Assembly (NCBI GenBank): GCA_022009815.1
Contig: CP091725.1
Span: forward strand, 124,001 to 188,000
Direction: 5' to 3'
DNA: 64,000 nucleotides
DNA from: Bacteroidales bacterium
Lineage (GTDB): Bacteria > Bacteroidota > Bacteroidia > Bacteroidales > Muribaculaceae
Shown here: piece by piece, positions 8,926-18,253 of the stretch
Numbering within the stretch: the first letter of the stretch is position 1
Layout of the letters: every line of letters starts with the position of its first letter
Notes under the pieces: generated by a model
Seen by the model: only the letters and a program-made list of their open reading frames with translations
The model's database searches: none
What the model was told of the DNA's origin: nothing
Position numbers and translations under genes: made by a program

Positions 8926-10256
8926 TCATATTGCTGTAAGATATGGATTTATGTATACTTTATAAAGAATCTGCGCAAGCAGATAAAGGATTACGATGTT
9001 GTAGAGGTAGCGGTTGTTGAAGCGGATGGTGCGCTGGTTGCGCGTCAGCGTGTACAGGCTCACCACAATCGCCGACAGCAGCAGCACGACACCCGTCGAC
9101 CAGACACCGCCCTCCGGACGAAACGCATAGCCGAGAATACAGATGTCCACACCGCTGACAGCCGCCACATACGCCACGGCAAGAGCCGTGATTATCAACG
9201 AGAAAATAAAGCCCGAAATGCGCCATGTGACAGAGTGGTTGTGTGTCTGCGACAAAAGGAAATGCGCCACCAGCGGCACGTTGAAGTAAATAGCCGTCAG
9301 CAGCATGATTATCGACAAGCCATTGAGCGCGGTGATGAGCGGCAGCGTGAGGATGAACACAATCACGCCAAACTGCTTCAGCAAACTCATGGCAAGAAAC
9401 CGGTCTCTCAGCCATCGCGGATTGACAGCCATCCATCCCAACGCCACAATAAGCGGCACAGACCAGGGAAAGATGGAAAACACCAATTGCAGCGCGAGCA
9501 TATTCAACCGTGAATATCCGGCTATCGGCTCGGCAAGGCTGCCGATTCCGAGTATCAGGCGCGCGGTCTCACGGCTGTTTGCAAGAAACGCCACAAGCAG
9601 ATAAGCCAATGCCGCCGACACAACAAGCAGCACCAGCAGTCGGACATAGTCGGACACACGCTTCTTTTCCTGTATTGAAATGAAATCATTCCCGTAACAG
9701 CCATTGCCAACGGAGAGAGAATGCCGAAAAACAACGATGCGCAGGCAGCCGACACAACCAGCAGCAAAGCCTTGGTGCGCGACCGCCGTTTTATCCAATG
9801 ATAAAGCGACGCAAGAGCGGCTATCAGGAACAGCGATGTCAACGTCAGCGGGCTGGCATGGTAGGCCAACGCACTGACAGAATAAGACGATATAAAAATC
9901 AAAGAGGCAAGAAAAGCGTAGTCTTTACGCTCATGCTCGCCTCGAAAATAGAAAATTCCACACGACAGCAGCCATATCACCGTGGCGGCAGGGATGCGCA
10001 CCGCAAGAGTGGCCGGATAGCCGAACACGTTGATGCTGACCGACACCAGATAGGCATAGAAACTCGTTGCGAAATTGCCAGCGTTATGAGGTGTAAGCAG
10101 CGACCCAAAGCCACTGTCGGACAAGCCGCGCGCAATGCCGAGTATCTCTTCCTCATCGCCGCACAGCCCCACTGCCCCAAGCGGCAAATAGACCACCAGC
10201 GCCGACACTGCCATAAGCAGCACGAGCAACGAATATTCCGGATTAACCTTCTTCAT
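8926..10256 (-). CDS. Polytopic membrane glycosyltransferase, ArnT/GT39-like (apparent frameshift near 9665)
   Basis: A predicted inner-membrane protein with about ten hydrophobic helices. The N-terminal part has CGDEEEILGIARGL after the first helix and VRIPAATVIW before the third, which resemble the periplasmic acidic motif and RLPSA region of lipid-linked sugar transferases of the GT39/ArnT type. The frame breaks at the run 9665-9668; one more base (five A on the sense strand) would join FQYRK to KKRVSDYVRLLV. The restored length is about 443 residues. It follows gtrA with a 3-base gap, and GtrA proteins often flip polyprenyl-phosphate sugars used by such transferases. Donor and acceptor are unknown. 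Confidence 0.65.
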
Positions 10257-10259
10257 CGG

Positions 10260-10709
10260 CTATTTTTTGAATGTCACAAAACGGTTGTATACGTAGTTGG
10301 CAAGCGTATACACCACCATGCTCAGACACATTATCACGTTTTCTCCTGTATTCTTCATAGGCAGCCACGAAATGGTCAAATCATGCAACGATGTGGACAA
10401 CAACCATTGGCTCACGCCCATCTGCAGAGCAAAGCAAATGATAAATCCGAGAGCGAACAGTCCCGCCTCGCGCCAAACGTTGCCGCCTGTACGGAACACC
10501 CAAGTGCGGTTCCACACGAAACTGTTTATCAATCCCAGGATATAGCCCAATGTGTTTGCCACAGCGTAGTCAAGCCCCATCAGAGTATTGATTACGTAGA
10601 ACACCACCAACGTAATCAGCGTGTTGCTCACACCGATCACGCCGTATTTCAAAAGTTGCACGAATGTTTTTTTCGCTTCGTTGCCCATATCTTTTTTATT
10701 TGTTTTCAA
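10260..10709 (-). CDS. GtrA family membrane protein
   Basis: A 149-residue protein with four transmembrane helices and the family features LKYGVIGVSNTLI near the N-terminus and NYVYNRFVTFKK at the C-terminus. Known GtrA proteins take part in moving polyprenyl-phosphate-linked sugars across the inner membrane. The next gene, three bases downstream, is a membrane glycosyltransferase, which fits a flip-then-transfer pair. Its start overlaps the end of the upstream TRIC-family gene by 14 bases. An alternative start eight codons in (MGNEAKK) is possible. Confidence 0.85.
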   Translation of the reverse strand: MKTNKKDMGNEAKKTFVQLLKYGVIGVSNTLITLVVFYVINTLMGLDYAVANTLGYILGLINSFVWNRTWVFRTGGNVWREAGLFALGFIICFALQMGVSQWLLSTSLHDLTISWLPMKNTGENVIMCLSMVVYTLANYVYNRFVTFKK

Positions 10710-11310
10710 TTACAGGGATTCGCCAATTGTATCTGACCGCAAGCAGGCGTATCGCCACAACAGTGACGGCACATGCCACCTGCTGCATCTCCGACTTGCA
10801 TCCGCACAGCATAGCGCCCCAATACACCAGACCGCCGGCAATGCATGCCGTGCCATAGACATCCTTGCGGAATATCAGCGGCACTTCGTTTATCAGGATG
10901 TCGCGCAGCACTCCTCCGAAAGCGCCGGTCAGTGTGCCCATGATTATCGCAGTCCACACCGGATAGCCAAACATCAGCGTTTTCTGCATACCGATAACCA
11001 CAAACAGCGCCAAGCCGATGGTGTCGAAGATGAAAAACGTGCTGTTGAGCCTCACCCATTGCCTTCTGAACACAATGACAAACAGCAGCGAAAGCCCCGT
11101 CACACCCATATACCATCCGTTCTGCATCCAGAACGGTGTGGTGCCGAGCAGCACGTCGCGAAGCGTTCCGCCTCCTATCGCGGTGACAAGTCCGACGACA
11201 TAAGCTCCAAACCAGTCAAAATTTTTCGCGGCAGCCAGACGGATGCCGCTGATGGCAAAGGCTATTGTGCCGGCAATTTCTACAATAAGCAGGAATAGAG
11301 ATGTTTGCAT
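10696..11310 (-). CDS. TRIC-type cation channel family protein (UPF0126)
   Basis: A 204-residue membrane protein with seven predicted helices made of two repeated halves. Each half contains the family glycine motif (TAIGGGTLRDVLLG near 43-56 and GAFGGVLRDILINE near 129-142). This repeat identifies the UPF0126/TRIC family, whose bacterial members form trimeric potassium-type channels. The start abuts the stop of nth and the end overlaps gtrA by 14 bases, so it is within the pheS-nth operon. Ion selectivity here is not shown. Confidence 0.88.
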   Translation of the reverse strand: MQTSLFLLIVEIAGTIAFAISGIRLAAAKNFDWFGAYVVGLVTAIGGGTLRDVLLGTTPFWMQNGWYMGVTGLSLLFVIVFRRQWVRLNSTFFIFDTIGLALFVVIGMQKTLMFGYPVWTAIIMGTLTGAFGGVLRDILINEVPLIFRKDVYGTACIAGGLVYWGAMLCGCKSEMQQVACAVTVVAIRLLAVRYNWRIPVIENK

Positions 11311-11967
11311 CTATCGCAACGGATTTGGTTTCACTGTTTTTTCGTAATATTTGCAGTACTCCGAGATGCCGCACTCCTGACATTTCGGACGGCGCGCCGT
11401 GCAGACATAGCGGCCGTGAAGAATAAGCCAATGGTGCGCTATCGGGAGCAGATGTTTCGGGAAATGCTCCACGAGCGTGCGTTCCGTTTCCAGCGGAGTC
11501 TTGGAATTGTTGGTCAGTCCTATGCGGTTCGCCACACGAAACACGTGGGTGTCGACCGCCATCGCCGCCTTGTTGAACACCACCGACAGTATCACATTAG
11601 CCGTCTTGCGGCCCACTCCCGGCAGTTTAATCAGTTCCTCCATCGTCGACGGCACTTCCCCGCCATATCGCTCCACAAGCATCCGCGCCGCTCCTACCAG
11701 CGAACGCGCCTTGTTGTTTGGGAACGTAACACTCTTTATATACTCAAACACCGCCTCCCGACTCGCCCCGGCAAGAGCCTCGGGCGTCGGATAGTCGCGG
11801 AAAAGCGGCGGAGTGACGATGTTTACACGCTTGTCTGTGCATTGCGCAGACAGGATTACTGCCACAAGCAACTGAAACGGAGACCCATAATGGAGTTCCG
11901 TTTCGGCTTTAGGCATATTCTGGCTGAACCATGAGATTATGCCGGCATATCTTTCCTGCTGGCGCAT
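11311..11967 (-). CDS. nth: Endonuclease III
   Basis: A base-excision repair glycosylase and AP lyase for oxidised pyrimidines. The 218-residue protein has the helix-hairpin-helix LPGVGRKTANV with the catalytic Lys121, the catalytic Asp139 in VDTHVFR, and four cysteines (189, 196, 199, 205) in the C-x6-C-x2-C-x5-C spacing of the 4Fe-4S cluster. The length is normal. It lies 9 bases after pheS and directly before the TRIC-family gene on the minus strand. Confidence 0.96.
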   Translation of the reverse strand: MRQQERYAGIISWFSQNMPKAETELHYGSPFQLLVAVILSAQCTDKRVNIVTPPLFRDYPTPEALAGASREAVFEYIKSVTFPNNKARSLVGAARMLVERYGGEVPSTMEELIKLPGVGRKTANVILSVVFNKAAMAVDTHVFRVANRIGLTNNSKTPLETERTLVEHFPKHLLPIAHHWLILHGRYVCTARRPKCQECGISEYCKYYEKTVKPNPLR

Positions 11968-11976
11968 GATTTCTTA

Positions 11977-12994
11977 TCAGTGTACCGACTCGAACTCGTC
12001 GAGGAAACGCACGTCGTTTTCAGAGAACATACGCAAATCCTTGACACGATATTTCAAATTGGTTATGCGCTCCACGCCCATACCGAGAGCGAAACCGGAG
12101 TACACCTTGCTGTCGATGCCGCACGATTCGAGTACGTTTGGATCCACCATACCGCAACCGAGGATTTCAACCCAACCGGTATGCTTGCAGAATCCGCAAC
12201 CCTTTCCGCCACAAAGATGACAGGAGATGTCCATTTCAGCCGATGGTTCGGTGAATGGGAAATAAGACGGACGCAAACGGATTTGTTTCCGAGCCAAACA
12301 ATTCACGTGCAAAGTAGAGCAACGTCTGCTTCAGGTCAGCAAACGACACGTTTTTATCGATGTAAAGAGCCTCAATCTGATGGAAGAAGCAGTGGGCGCG
12401 CGCAGAGATAGCCTCGTTGCGGTATACGCGTCCGGGACAGATGATGCGAATTGGCGGCTGCTGCGACGTCATCACGCGTGTCTGCACCGAAGATGTGTGC
12501 GTGCGGAGCAGCACGTCAGGCGAACGCTGGATGAAGAATGTGTCCTGCATGTCGCGCGCAGGATGGTCGGCAGCGAAGTTCAAAGCCGAGAACACGTGCC
12601 AGTCGTCCTCCACTTCCGGACCGTCGGCAACCGTGAATCCGAGACGCGAGAAGATAGAGATAATCTCATTGCGGATAAGCGAGATAGGATGGCGTGTGCC
12701 GAGCGGCGAAACGGCAGCCGGACGCGTAAGGTCGATTGCTGCGTCGACATCGTCGCTGGTTTCAATATTTTCACGCAAAGCGTTGATTTTGTCGGTGGCA
12801 AGCACCTTCAACTGGTTGAGTTTCTGACCGATTTCCTTCTTCTGCTCATTAGGCACGTTGCGGAAATCGTTGAAAAGGGCTGAGATTTCGCCCTTCTTAC
12901 TTAAATATTTGATACGCAGAGCCTCAACTTCTTCCTTTGTAGAGGCGTTCAATGCTTCTACTGCGCTCTTCAGACTTTCAATTTTTTCTAACAT
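11977..12994 (-). CDS. pheS: Phenylalanyl-tRNA synthetase alpha subunit (apparent frameshift near 12282)
   Basis: The catalytic subunit that charges tRNA-Phe. An N-terminal coiled coil (MLEKIESLKSAV) is followed by the class II core: HPISLIRNEI, DDWHVFSALNFAADHPARD, LLRTHTSSVQ, and after the break RPSYFPFTEPSAEMDI, GCGMVDPNVL and GFALGMGVERI (motif 3). At 12282-12284 two bases appear to be missing from an A run on the sense strand; restoring them gives SETKIRLRPSYFP. The start is set at 12994 because the open frame above it lacks homology and contains the promoter. The restored length is 339 residues, normal for the family. An essential gene, so real inactivation is unlikely. Confidence 0.95.
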
Positions 12995-13028
12995 TTCTGT
13001 ACTGCTGTTTTTTATTGCATAGACAGTG

Positions 13029-13060
13029 CAAAGGTAAGAAAATGTTTTGATTAATAGAAA
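13029..13060 (-). promoter_or_regulatory. Promoter of pheS operon
   Basis: Minus-strand -7 TACCTTTG (13029-13036), 20-base spacer and a near-consensus -33 TTTC (13057-13060). It overlaps the divergent tilS promoter. Confidence 0.65.
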
Positions 13061-13077
13061 TACTTTTTTTAAATTTG
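13046..13077 (+). promoter_or_regulatory. Promoter of tilS
   Basis: -33 TTTG (13046-13049), 20-base spacer, -7 TAAATTTG (13070-13077). The position rules out a start at 13075 and supports ATG 13096. Confidence 0.75.
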
Positions 13078-13095
13078 CCAATAGAAAGATTGATT

Positions 13096-14433
13096 ATGAA
13101 TGCGTTTGAAGAGAAAACACTAAGATATATCCACAGACACATGCCGGCTGTCGCCAACGGAAAGATTCTGGCTGCTGTCAGCGGAGGCGCCGACTCGGTC
13201 GCCCTGCTGAGAGTGCTTGCGGCGCTGGACTGCAACTGCATCGCTGCCCACTGCAACTTCCACCTGCGCGGCGACGAGGCTGACCGCGACGAGGCGTTTG
13301 TGCGTAAACTTTGCCACGACCTCGACATCGAGCTGCGATGCACCGATTTCGATGTCGAAGCCTACAAGAAAAGCCATGGGGTGTCGACCGAAATGGCATG
13401 CCGCGAACTGCGCTACGAATGGTTCGAGCGTCAACGCGCCGCCCTGGGCTGCTCCGTTATTGCCGTGGCTCACCATCGCGACGACAACATCGAGACTTTC
13501 TTTTTGAACCTTGTGCGCGGCTCTGGAATCACAGGACTTGCCGGAATAAAGCCGTGCAACGGAAAAATCGTGCGCCCGCTGCTCGGTTCCAGCCGTGATG
13601 AAATCATAAACTATCTGAAAACGCTGGGACAGGACTACGTGACCGACAGCACCAACCTTGAAAACGACTATGCGCGCAACAAGATACGCAACGTCATGCT
13701 GCCCGAAATCAACAGGTTGTTTCCATCGGCGATGGCTGGAATCGAACTCACGCTCGACAACCTGCAAGGCGACTACGCCGTGTGGAGCGGGGCTGTCGAG
13801 GCCTTCAAGCGCGATGCTGTGGAGGCGTGCGGACACGGACAAATAAAAATCGACCGCCGGAAACTTGCAGCGTCGGCCGACCCAGCCACGCTGCTCAACG
13901 CCCTGTTGTCGCACTATGGCTTCAACGGAGAGCAAACCAAAGCCATTGCGTCGGCATCCCGGGTGGGAGCGGTGTTTGAATCAAAAGAATATGTCGCAGA
14001 GGTTGGCAGAAACGACATTTCCGTGTTCTCGCCCGGCTCTTTCAACAATGCGGAGACATACGCTCTCAGCGATGCCGGCAGGATTGAGAAAGAGAAAGGC
14101 ATACTCATTGAGATTGTCGACAACTCTCCCGAATTTGAATTTGACAGAAGCGGAAAGACGGCTTATTTCGACGCCGACGCGACGGGCGACCGCCTCACTG
14201 TGCGTCATTGGCGGCAGGGCGACCGTTTCCGACCGTTTGGAATGAAAGGTACAAAAAAATTGAGTGATTATTTCAACGACCGCAAGTTTTCGCTAATGCA
14301 AAAGCTGTCGACACCAATCGTTGAAATGCAAGGACGCATTGTGTGGATTGCGGGAGAACGCGCGGCAGACGATTTCCGCGTCACCCCCTCGTCACGCCGC
14401 ATTCTGACGATGCGCGTGGCTGATAAAACATAA
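13096..14433 (+). CDS. tilS: tRNA(Ile)-lysidine synthase
   Basis: Ligates lysine to C34 of the CAU-anticodon isoleucine tRNA so that it reads AUA. The PP-loop ATPase motif SGGADS lies at residues 29-34, followed by VAHHRDDNIETFFLNLVRGSG and the C-terminal domain typical of longer TilS proteins (RHWRQGDRFRPFGMKGTKKLSDYF). The chosen start ATG 13096 gives 445 residues. An in-frame start at 13075 falls inside the promoter. It is divergent from pheS and ends at a bidirectional terminator shared with a CAT-anticodon tRNA. Confidence 0.95.
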   Translation: MNAFEEKTLRYIHRHMPAVANGKILAAVSGGADSVALLRVLAALDCNCIAAHCNFHLRGDEADRDEAFVRKLCHDLDIELRCTDFDVEAYKKSHGVSTEMACRELRYEWFERQRAALGCSVIAVAHHRDDNIETFFLNLVRGSGITGLAGIKPCNGKIVRPLLGSSRDEIINYLKTLGQDYVTDSTNLENDYARNKIRNVMLPEINRLFPSAMAGIELTLDNLQGDYAVWSGAVEAFKRDAVEACGHGQIKIDRRKLAASADPATLLNALLSHYGFNGEQTKAIASASRVGAVFESKEYVAEVGRNDISVFSPGSFNNAETYALSDAGRIEKEKGILIEIVDNSPEFEFDRSGKTAYFDADATGDRLTVRHWRQGDRFRPFGMKGTKKLSDYFNDRKFSLMQKLSTPIVEMQGRIVWIAGERAADDFRVTPSSRRILTMRVADKT

Positions 14434-14459
14434 AAGGAAGCTCAATGAGCTTCCTTTTT
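14432..14459. terminator. Bidirectional terminator between tilS and tRNA
   Basis: A 12-bp perfect stem (14432-14443 with 14447-14458) has a 3-base loop, A-rich on the left and T-rich on the right. It serves tilS on plus and the tRNA on minus. Confidence 0.85.
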
Positions 14460-14460
14460 G

Positions 14461-14534
14461 TAGCGGGATCGAGAATTGAACTCGAGACCTCCGGGTTATG
14501 AATCCGACGCTCTAACCAACTGAGCTATCCCGCC
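14461..14534 (-). tRNA. tRNA with CAT anticodon (elongator Met most likely; Ile2 not excluded)
   Basis: A 74-base cloverleaf on the minus strand: acceptor GGCGGGA with TCCCGCT (a G1-U72 wobble closes it), D-arm GCTC...GAGC, anticodon loop TTCATAA, T-arm TCGAG-TTCAATT-CTCGA, discriminator A. The anticodon stem ends in an A31-C39 mismatch. CAT can be methionine or lysidine-modified isoleucine; sequence alone does not settle it. CCA is not encoded. Confidence 0.9.
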
Positions 14535-14545
14535 GTTTGCGAGTG

Positions 14546-14577
14546 CAAAGGTACGTCAACCTATCCATTCCCACAAA
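14546..14577 (-). promoter_or_regulatory. Promoter of CAT tRNA
   Basis: Minus-strand -33 TTTG (14574-14577), 20-base spacer, -7 TACCTTTG (14546-14553), 12 bases before the tRNA. Confidence 0.8.
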
Positions 14578-14643
14578 TTTTTCAGCAACTTTTTTTGCAA
14601 CTTTTTCATAATTCATTGAAAAGCAACCGATTTAAAAACGCAT

Positions 14644-14674
14644 TTTGCAATCCAGCGTTTTTTCTATAACTTCG
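14644..14674 (+). promoter_or_regulatory. Promoter of the flippase-like gene and men operon
   Basis: -33 TTTG (14644-14647), 19-base spacer, -7 TAACTTCG (14667-14674; one mismatch to TAnnTTTG). The start codon follows the -7 box by only 5 bases, which suggests a leaderless mRNA. Confidence 0.65.
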
Positions 14675-14678
14675 CACT

Positions 14679-15785
14679 ATGAAAAAATCAAACAACAACG
14701 ACTTGCGAAAGACGCGCGACCTGCTGCGCCCACGCTACGTGGCACTGCCCATAGCGATAGGGCTGATAGCCGTGGGCACAATGTTCTGGCGCGACTCGGA
14801 GCAGTTCGACTTCAGTCTGATTCAAATTTCCACCACATCAATAGGATATTTTCTGCTCGCCCTACTTTTCATGGCAGGGCGCGACTTCGGCCTGACATGG
14901 CGTTTCCGCACGCTCACCGACCACGACATCACTTGGGGACAGGCGCTGCGCGTCAACATGCTTTGCGAATTCACGTCGGCAGTCACACCGTCGACAGTGG
15001 GCGGCAGCAGTTTCGGAATGATATATCTCACCGGCGAGGGGCTCAACTTCGGTCGCTCCACGGCAATAATGATCACCACCCTGTTTCTCGACGAGCTTTT
15101 TTATGTGGTGGCATGCCCCATCGCCCTTGCACTGATTGGCTGGAGCGGACTTTTCGACATTTCAAACGCGCACATATCATCAACCATCCGGCTGACGTTC
15201 TGGTTTGTCTACGGCGGTTTGTCGCTGTGGGCGTTGATTCTCGGGCTCGGCATCTTCGTGCGTCCGTCGGCCATCCGCTCACTGCTCATCAACGCATGTA
15301 GGCTGCCTCTGCTGCGGCGTTGGAAGAAAGAAGCGGCAGAGATGGGCGACGCCATAGTGGCGACATCCGGCGAACTGCGGCAGAAAAGTTTCTGGTGGTG
15401 GCTGCGCGCATTCTTCGGCACAGCGTTGTCGTGGATTTCAAGATATATGGTGGTAAACGCCATTCTGCTCGCGTTTGCCATCAATGCCGACCAAGTGATG
15501 GTGCTGGCACGCCAATTGGTGATGTGGGTAGTGCTGACCATCTGCCCCACCCCCGGCGGAAGCGGAGTCAGCGAATGGATTTTCAAGAACTACTACGGCG
15601 ACATGATCGCCTCCGGCTCGCTGGCTTTGCTGCTTGCCTTATGCTGGCGCATAATCAGCTACTATATTTATCTAATCATCGGCATTTGTGTGATTCCGTC
15701 ATGGCTGCGCCAATGGAAACGCAAACGCCAAAAAGCGAAATCAAATGGAATCAACGGCCAAGAAACAATGCAACATCCTCGTTGA
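14679..15785 (+). CDS. Lysylphosphatidylglycerol synthase-type TM domain (UPF0104) membrane protein
   Basis: A 368-residue inner-membrane protein with about eight helices and the family block FTSAVTPSTVGGSSFGMIYL plus CPTPGGSGVSEWIF, both typical of the UPF0104/MprF flippase-like domain. It lacks a lysyltransferase domain, so lipid or lipid-linked transport is the likely kind of role; the substrate is unknown. Its 3' end overlaps the menD start by 41 bases. The start ATG 14679 is the only Met before the first helix. Confidence 0.8.
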   Translation: MKKSNNNDLRKTRDLLRPRYVALPIAIGLIAVGTMFWRDSEQFDFSLIQISTTSIGYFLLALLFMAGRDFGLTWRFRTLTDHDITWGQALRVNMLCEFTSAVTPSTVGGSSFGMIYLTGEGLNFGRSTAIMITTLFLDELFYVVACPIALALIGWSGLFDISNAHISSTIRLTFWFVYGGLSLWALILGLGIFVRPSAIRSLLINACRLPLLRRWKKEAAEMGDAIVATSGELRQKSFWWWLRAFFGTALSWISRYMVVNAILLAFAINADQVMVLARQLVMWVVLTICPTPGGSGVSEWIFKNYYGDMIASGSLALLLALCWRIISYYIYLIIGICVIPSWLRQWKRKRQKAKSNGINGQETMQHPR

Positions 15786-17417
15786 TGTTCTTATCGCACA
15801 CGGCATCAGGCACTTTGTCATGTCGCCAGGCTCGCGCAACGCCCCGATAATCGTGGCGCTGGCACGCCGCGACGGCATCGAGCGCCATGTGGTGGTCGAC
15901 GAGCGCAGCGCCGCATTCATTGCTCTCGGACTCGCCCAACAGACAGGCGAGCCAGTGGCTGTGGTCTGCACGTCGGGGACAGCACTGCTCAATTATGCTC
16001 CCGCGGTTGCGGAAGCTTATTATCAGAAACTGCCGCTGATTGTCATTTCCGCCGACCGCCCGATGGAATGGATCGACCAAGACGACAGCCAGACCATACG
16101 TCAATACGAGGCGTTGGCGCAGTTTGTAAAAAAGAGTTACGACCTTCCCGCCCGCTGCGACGACGACACGGCTCTATGGTATGCAAACCGCATTGTCAAC
16201 GATGCTGTCAGCGAGGCGACAAGCTGTCAGCGCGCACCGGTGCACATCAACGTGCAGATTGACGAGCCGATAAACGCCGTGGCGGAATGGACCGGCAAGC
16301 AACGCATCATAGAAGTGTCGGAACCATCGGCAGAACTAAGCGCGGAAGCCATCAGCCGGCTCGCCGACGAGGCTATGGGCAAAAACATACTTATAATAGC
16401 CGGATTCGGCCGACACGATGCCTGTCTGGAAGCAGAAATCAACAGGCTTGCCGAATTCCCGAATGTGGCAGTGCTGACAGAAACAATCGCAAACATAAAA
16501 GGCAGCCGTTTGATTGCCGCCGTCGACCGCACCCTGCTGGCGATGGACTCCGACAAGAAATTTGCACCCGACTTGCTCATAACAATCGGCGGAGCGTTGG
16601 TGTCGCGAATGGTAAAGGCTTTCATGCGGCAAAACAAGCCCGCTGCCCATTGGCATGTGGGCGTGACCGGCACAACAGTCGACTGCATGCAGGCGCTGAC
16701 ACGACGCATTCTCGCCGACCCCGCCGTGTTTTTCCGACAGACGGGCAACCGCCTGCGGTGCGGCACAAGCGGATATGCACGCCTATGGGCCGACCTTGCG
16801 GCGACAGGGCTTGACCGCCACAACAAATATATCAACGGCATCGGATGGAGCGATTTGAAAGCATTCTCCATCATTCTGCCCGCCATCCCCGACGGTTGCC
16901 GCGTGCAGCTGTCGAACGGCACAACCATACGCTACGCGCAACTATTCGGCGATGTGCTCACAATGCCCACAAACTGCAACCGCGGAGTGTCGGGCATCGA
17001 CGGCTCCACATCGACAGCCGTCGGAGCGTCGCTTGCCTACAGCGGCACCACACTGCTCATCACAGGCGACATGAGTTTCTCCTACGACTTGTCGGGACTG
17101 GCAAGCCAATACAACTCTCCCCGCCTTAAATCATCGTGATGAAAAACGGAGGCGGAGGCATTTTCCGTTTCATCAAAAGCACGTCGGCACTGCCCGAACT
17201 GGAGCGGTATCTTGAGGTGGGACACGACGTTCCCGTAAAGCAATATGCCGAAGCCTTCGGATTCCGATTCTTCGACGCCGCCAGCGAGGAGTCGCTCAAG
17301 GCGGTGCTGCCGGGATTCTTCGCCGAAGCGGAACGCCCGGCAATACTCGCCGTCAGCACCGACAACGTGGCGAGCGCCGAAATCCTGAAGAACTATTTCT
17401 GCAAAACAAAAAAATAA
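15745..17417 (+). CDS. menD: SEPHCHC synthase (apparent frameshift near 17128)
   Basis: A thiamine-diphosphate enzyme that adds 2-oxoglutarate-derived succinyl to isochorismate, the first committed step of menaquinone synthesis. Visible features are GIRHFVMSPGSRNAP, the cofactor-activating Glu in VVVDERSAAFIALGLA, SADRPMEWIDQDDSQTI and a C-terminal GDMSFSYDLSGL for diphosphate binding. At 17128-17130 one A appears lost; adding it joins SPRLK to IIVMKNGGGGIFRF. The restored length is 557 residues, normal for MenD. It overlaps the upstream membrane gene by 41 bases and precedes menB by 9 bases. Confidence 0.95.
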
Positions 17418-17426
17418 TTTTACAAT

Positions 17427-18251
17427 ATGGCAACAAGAGAATGGAAACCAATCAAGGAATACACCGATATTCTGTTTGAACAATACAAGGGTATTGCTAA
17501 AATCACCATCAACCGTCCGGAGGTATACAACGCTTTCCGTCCGCTCACAAACCACGAGATGCTCGACGCTTTCGAGATATGCCGCGGACGCGACGATATC
17601 CGCGTAATCATCCTCACCGGTGCGGGCGACAAGGCGTTCTGCTCAGGCGGCGACCAGCACTACAAGACACAGGGTGGATACCGCGACTCTGACGGCACTC
17701 CACGTCTCAACGTGCTCGACCTGCACAAGATGATACGCTCCATCCCGAAACCGGTAGTGGCAATGGTCAACGGCTATGCCATCGGCGGCGGCAACGTGCT
17801 CAACGTGGTGTGCGACCTGTCGATTGCGTCGGAAAATGCACGTTTCGGACAGACGGGTCCGAAAGTGGGCAGTTTCGACGGCGGTTTCGGCTCGTCGTAT
17901 CTTGCCCGCTGCGTCGGACAGAAAAAAACGCGTGAAATCTGGTATCTGTGCCGCCAGTACACTGCCAAAGAAGCCGAAGAGATGGGCATGATCAACAAAG
18001 TTGTGCCGTTCGACCGTCTGGAGGACGAAACTGTTGAATGGTGCGAGACAATGATGAAACGCAGCCCGTTTGCAATCCGCATGGTGAAACGATGCCTCAA
18101 CGCCGAGCTCGACGGCCAGCGCGGTCTGATGGAGCTCGCCGGCGACGCGACACTGATGTATTACCTTATGGACGAGGCGCAAGAAGGAAAGAATGCGTTT
18201 CTTGAGAAGCGCGACCCTGACTTCGAGCAATTCCCTAAATTCCCGGGATAG
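17427..18251 (+). CDS. menB: 1,4-dihydroxy-2-naphthoyl-CoA synthase
   Basis: A crotonase-fold enzyme that cyclises o-succinylbenzoyl-CoA to dihydroxynaphthoyl-CoA. The 274-residue protein has the oxyanion-hole blocks LTGAGDKAFCSGGDQ and NGYAIGGGNVLNVVCDLSIA, the catalytic region GPKVGSFDGGFGSSYLAR, and the C-terminal EGKNAFLEKRDPDF. It lies between menD and menC with gaps of 9 and 2 bases. Assignment is secure. Confidence 0.97.
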   Translation: MATREWKPIKEYTDILFEQYKGIAKITINRPEVYNAFRPLTNHEMLDAFEICRGRDDIRVIILTGAGDKAFCSGGDQHYKTQGGYRDSDGTPRLNVLDLHKMIRSIPKPVVAMVNGYAIGGGNVLNVVCDLSIASENARFGQTGPKVGSFDGGFGSSYLARCVGQKKTREIWYLCRQYTAKEAEEMGMINKVVPFDRLEDETVEWCETMMKRSPFAIRMVKRCLNAELDGQRGLMELAGDATLMYYLMDEAQEGKNAFLEKRDPDFEQFPKFPG

Positions 18252-18253
18252 CG

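Noticed and set aside
13075..13095. Earlier start of tilS
   Set aside because: It overlaps the -7 promoter box; ATG 13096 gives the normal N-terminus.
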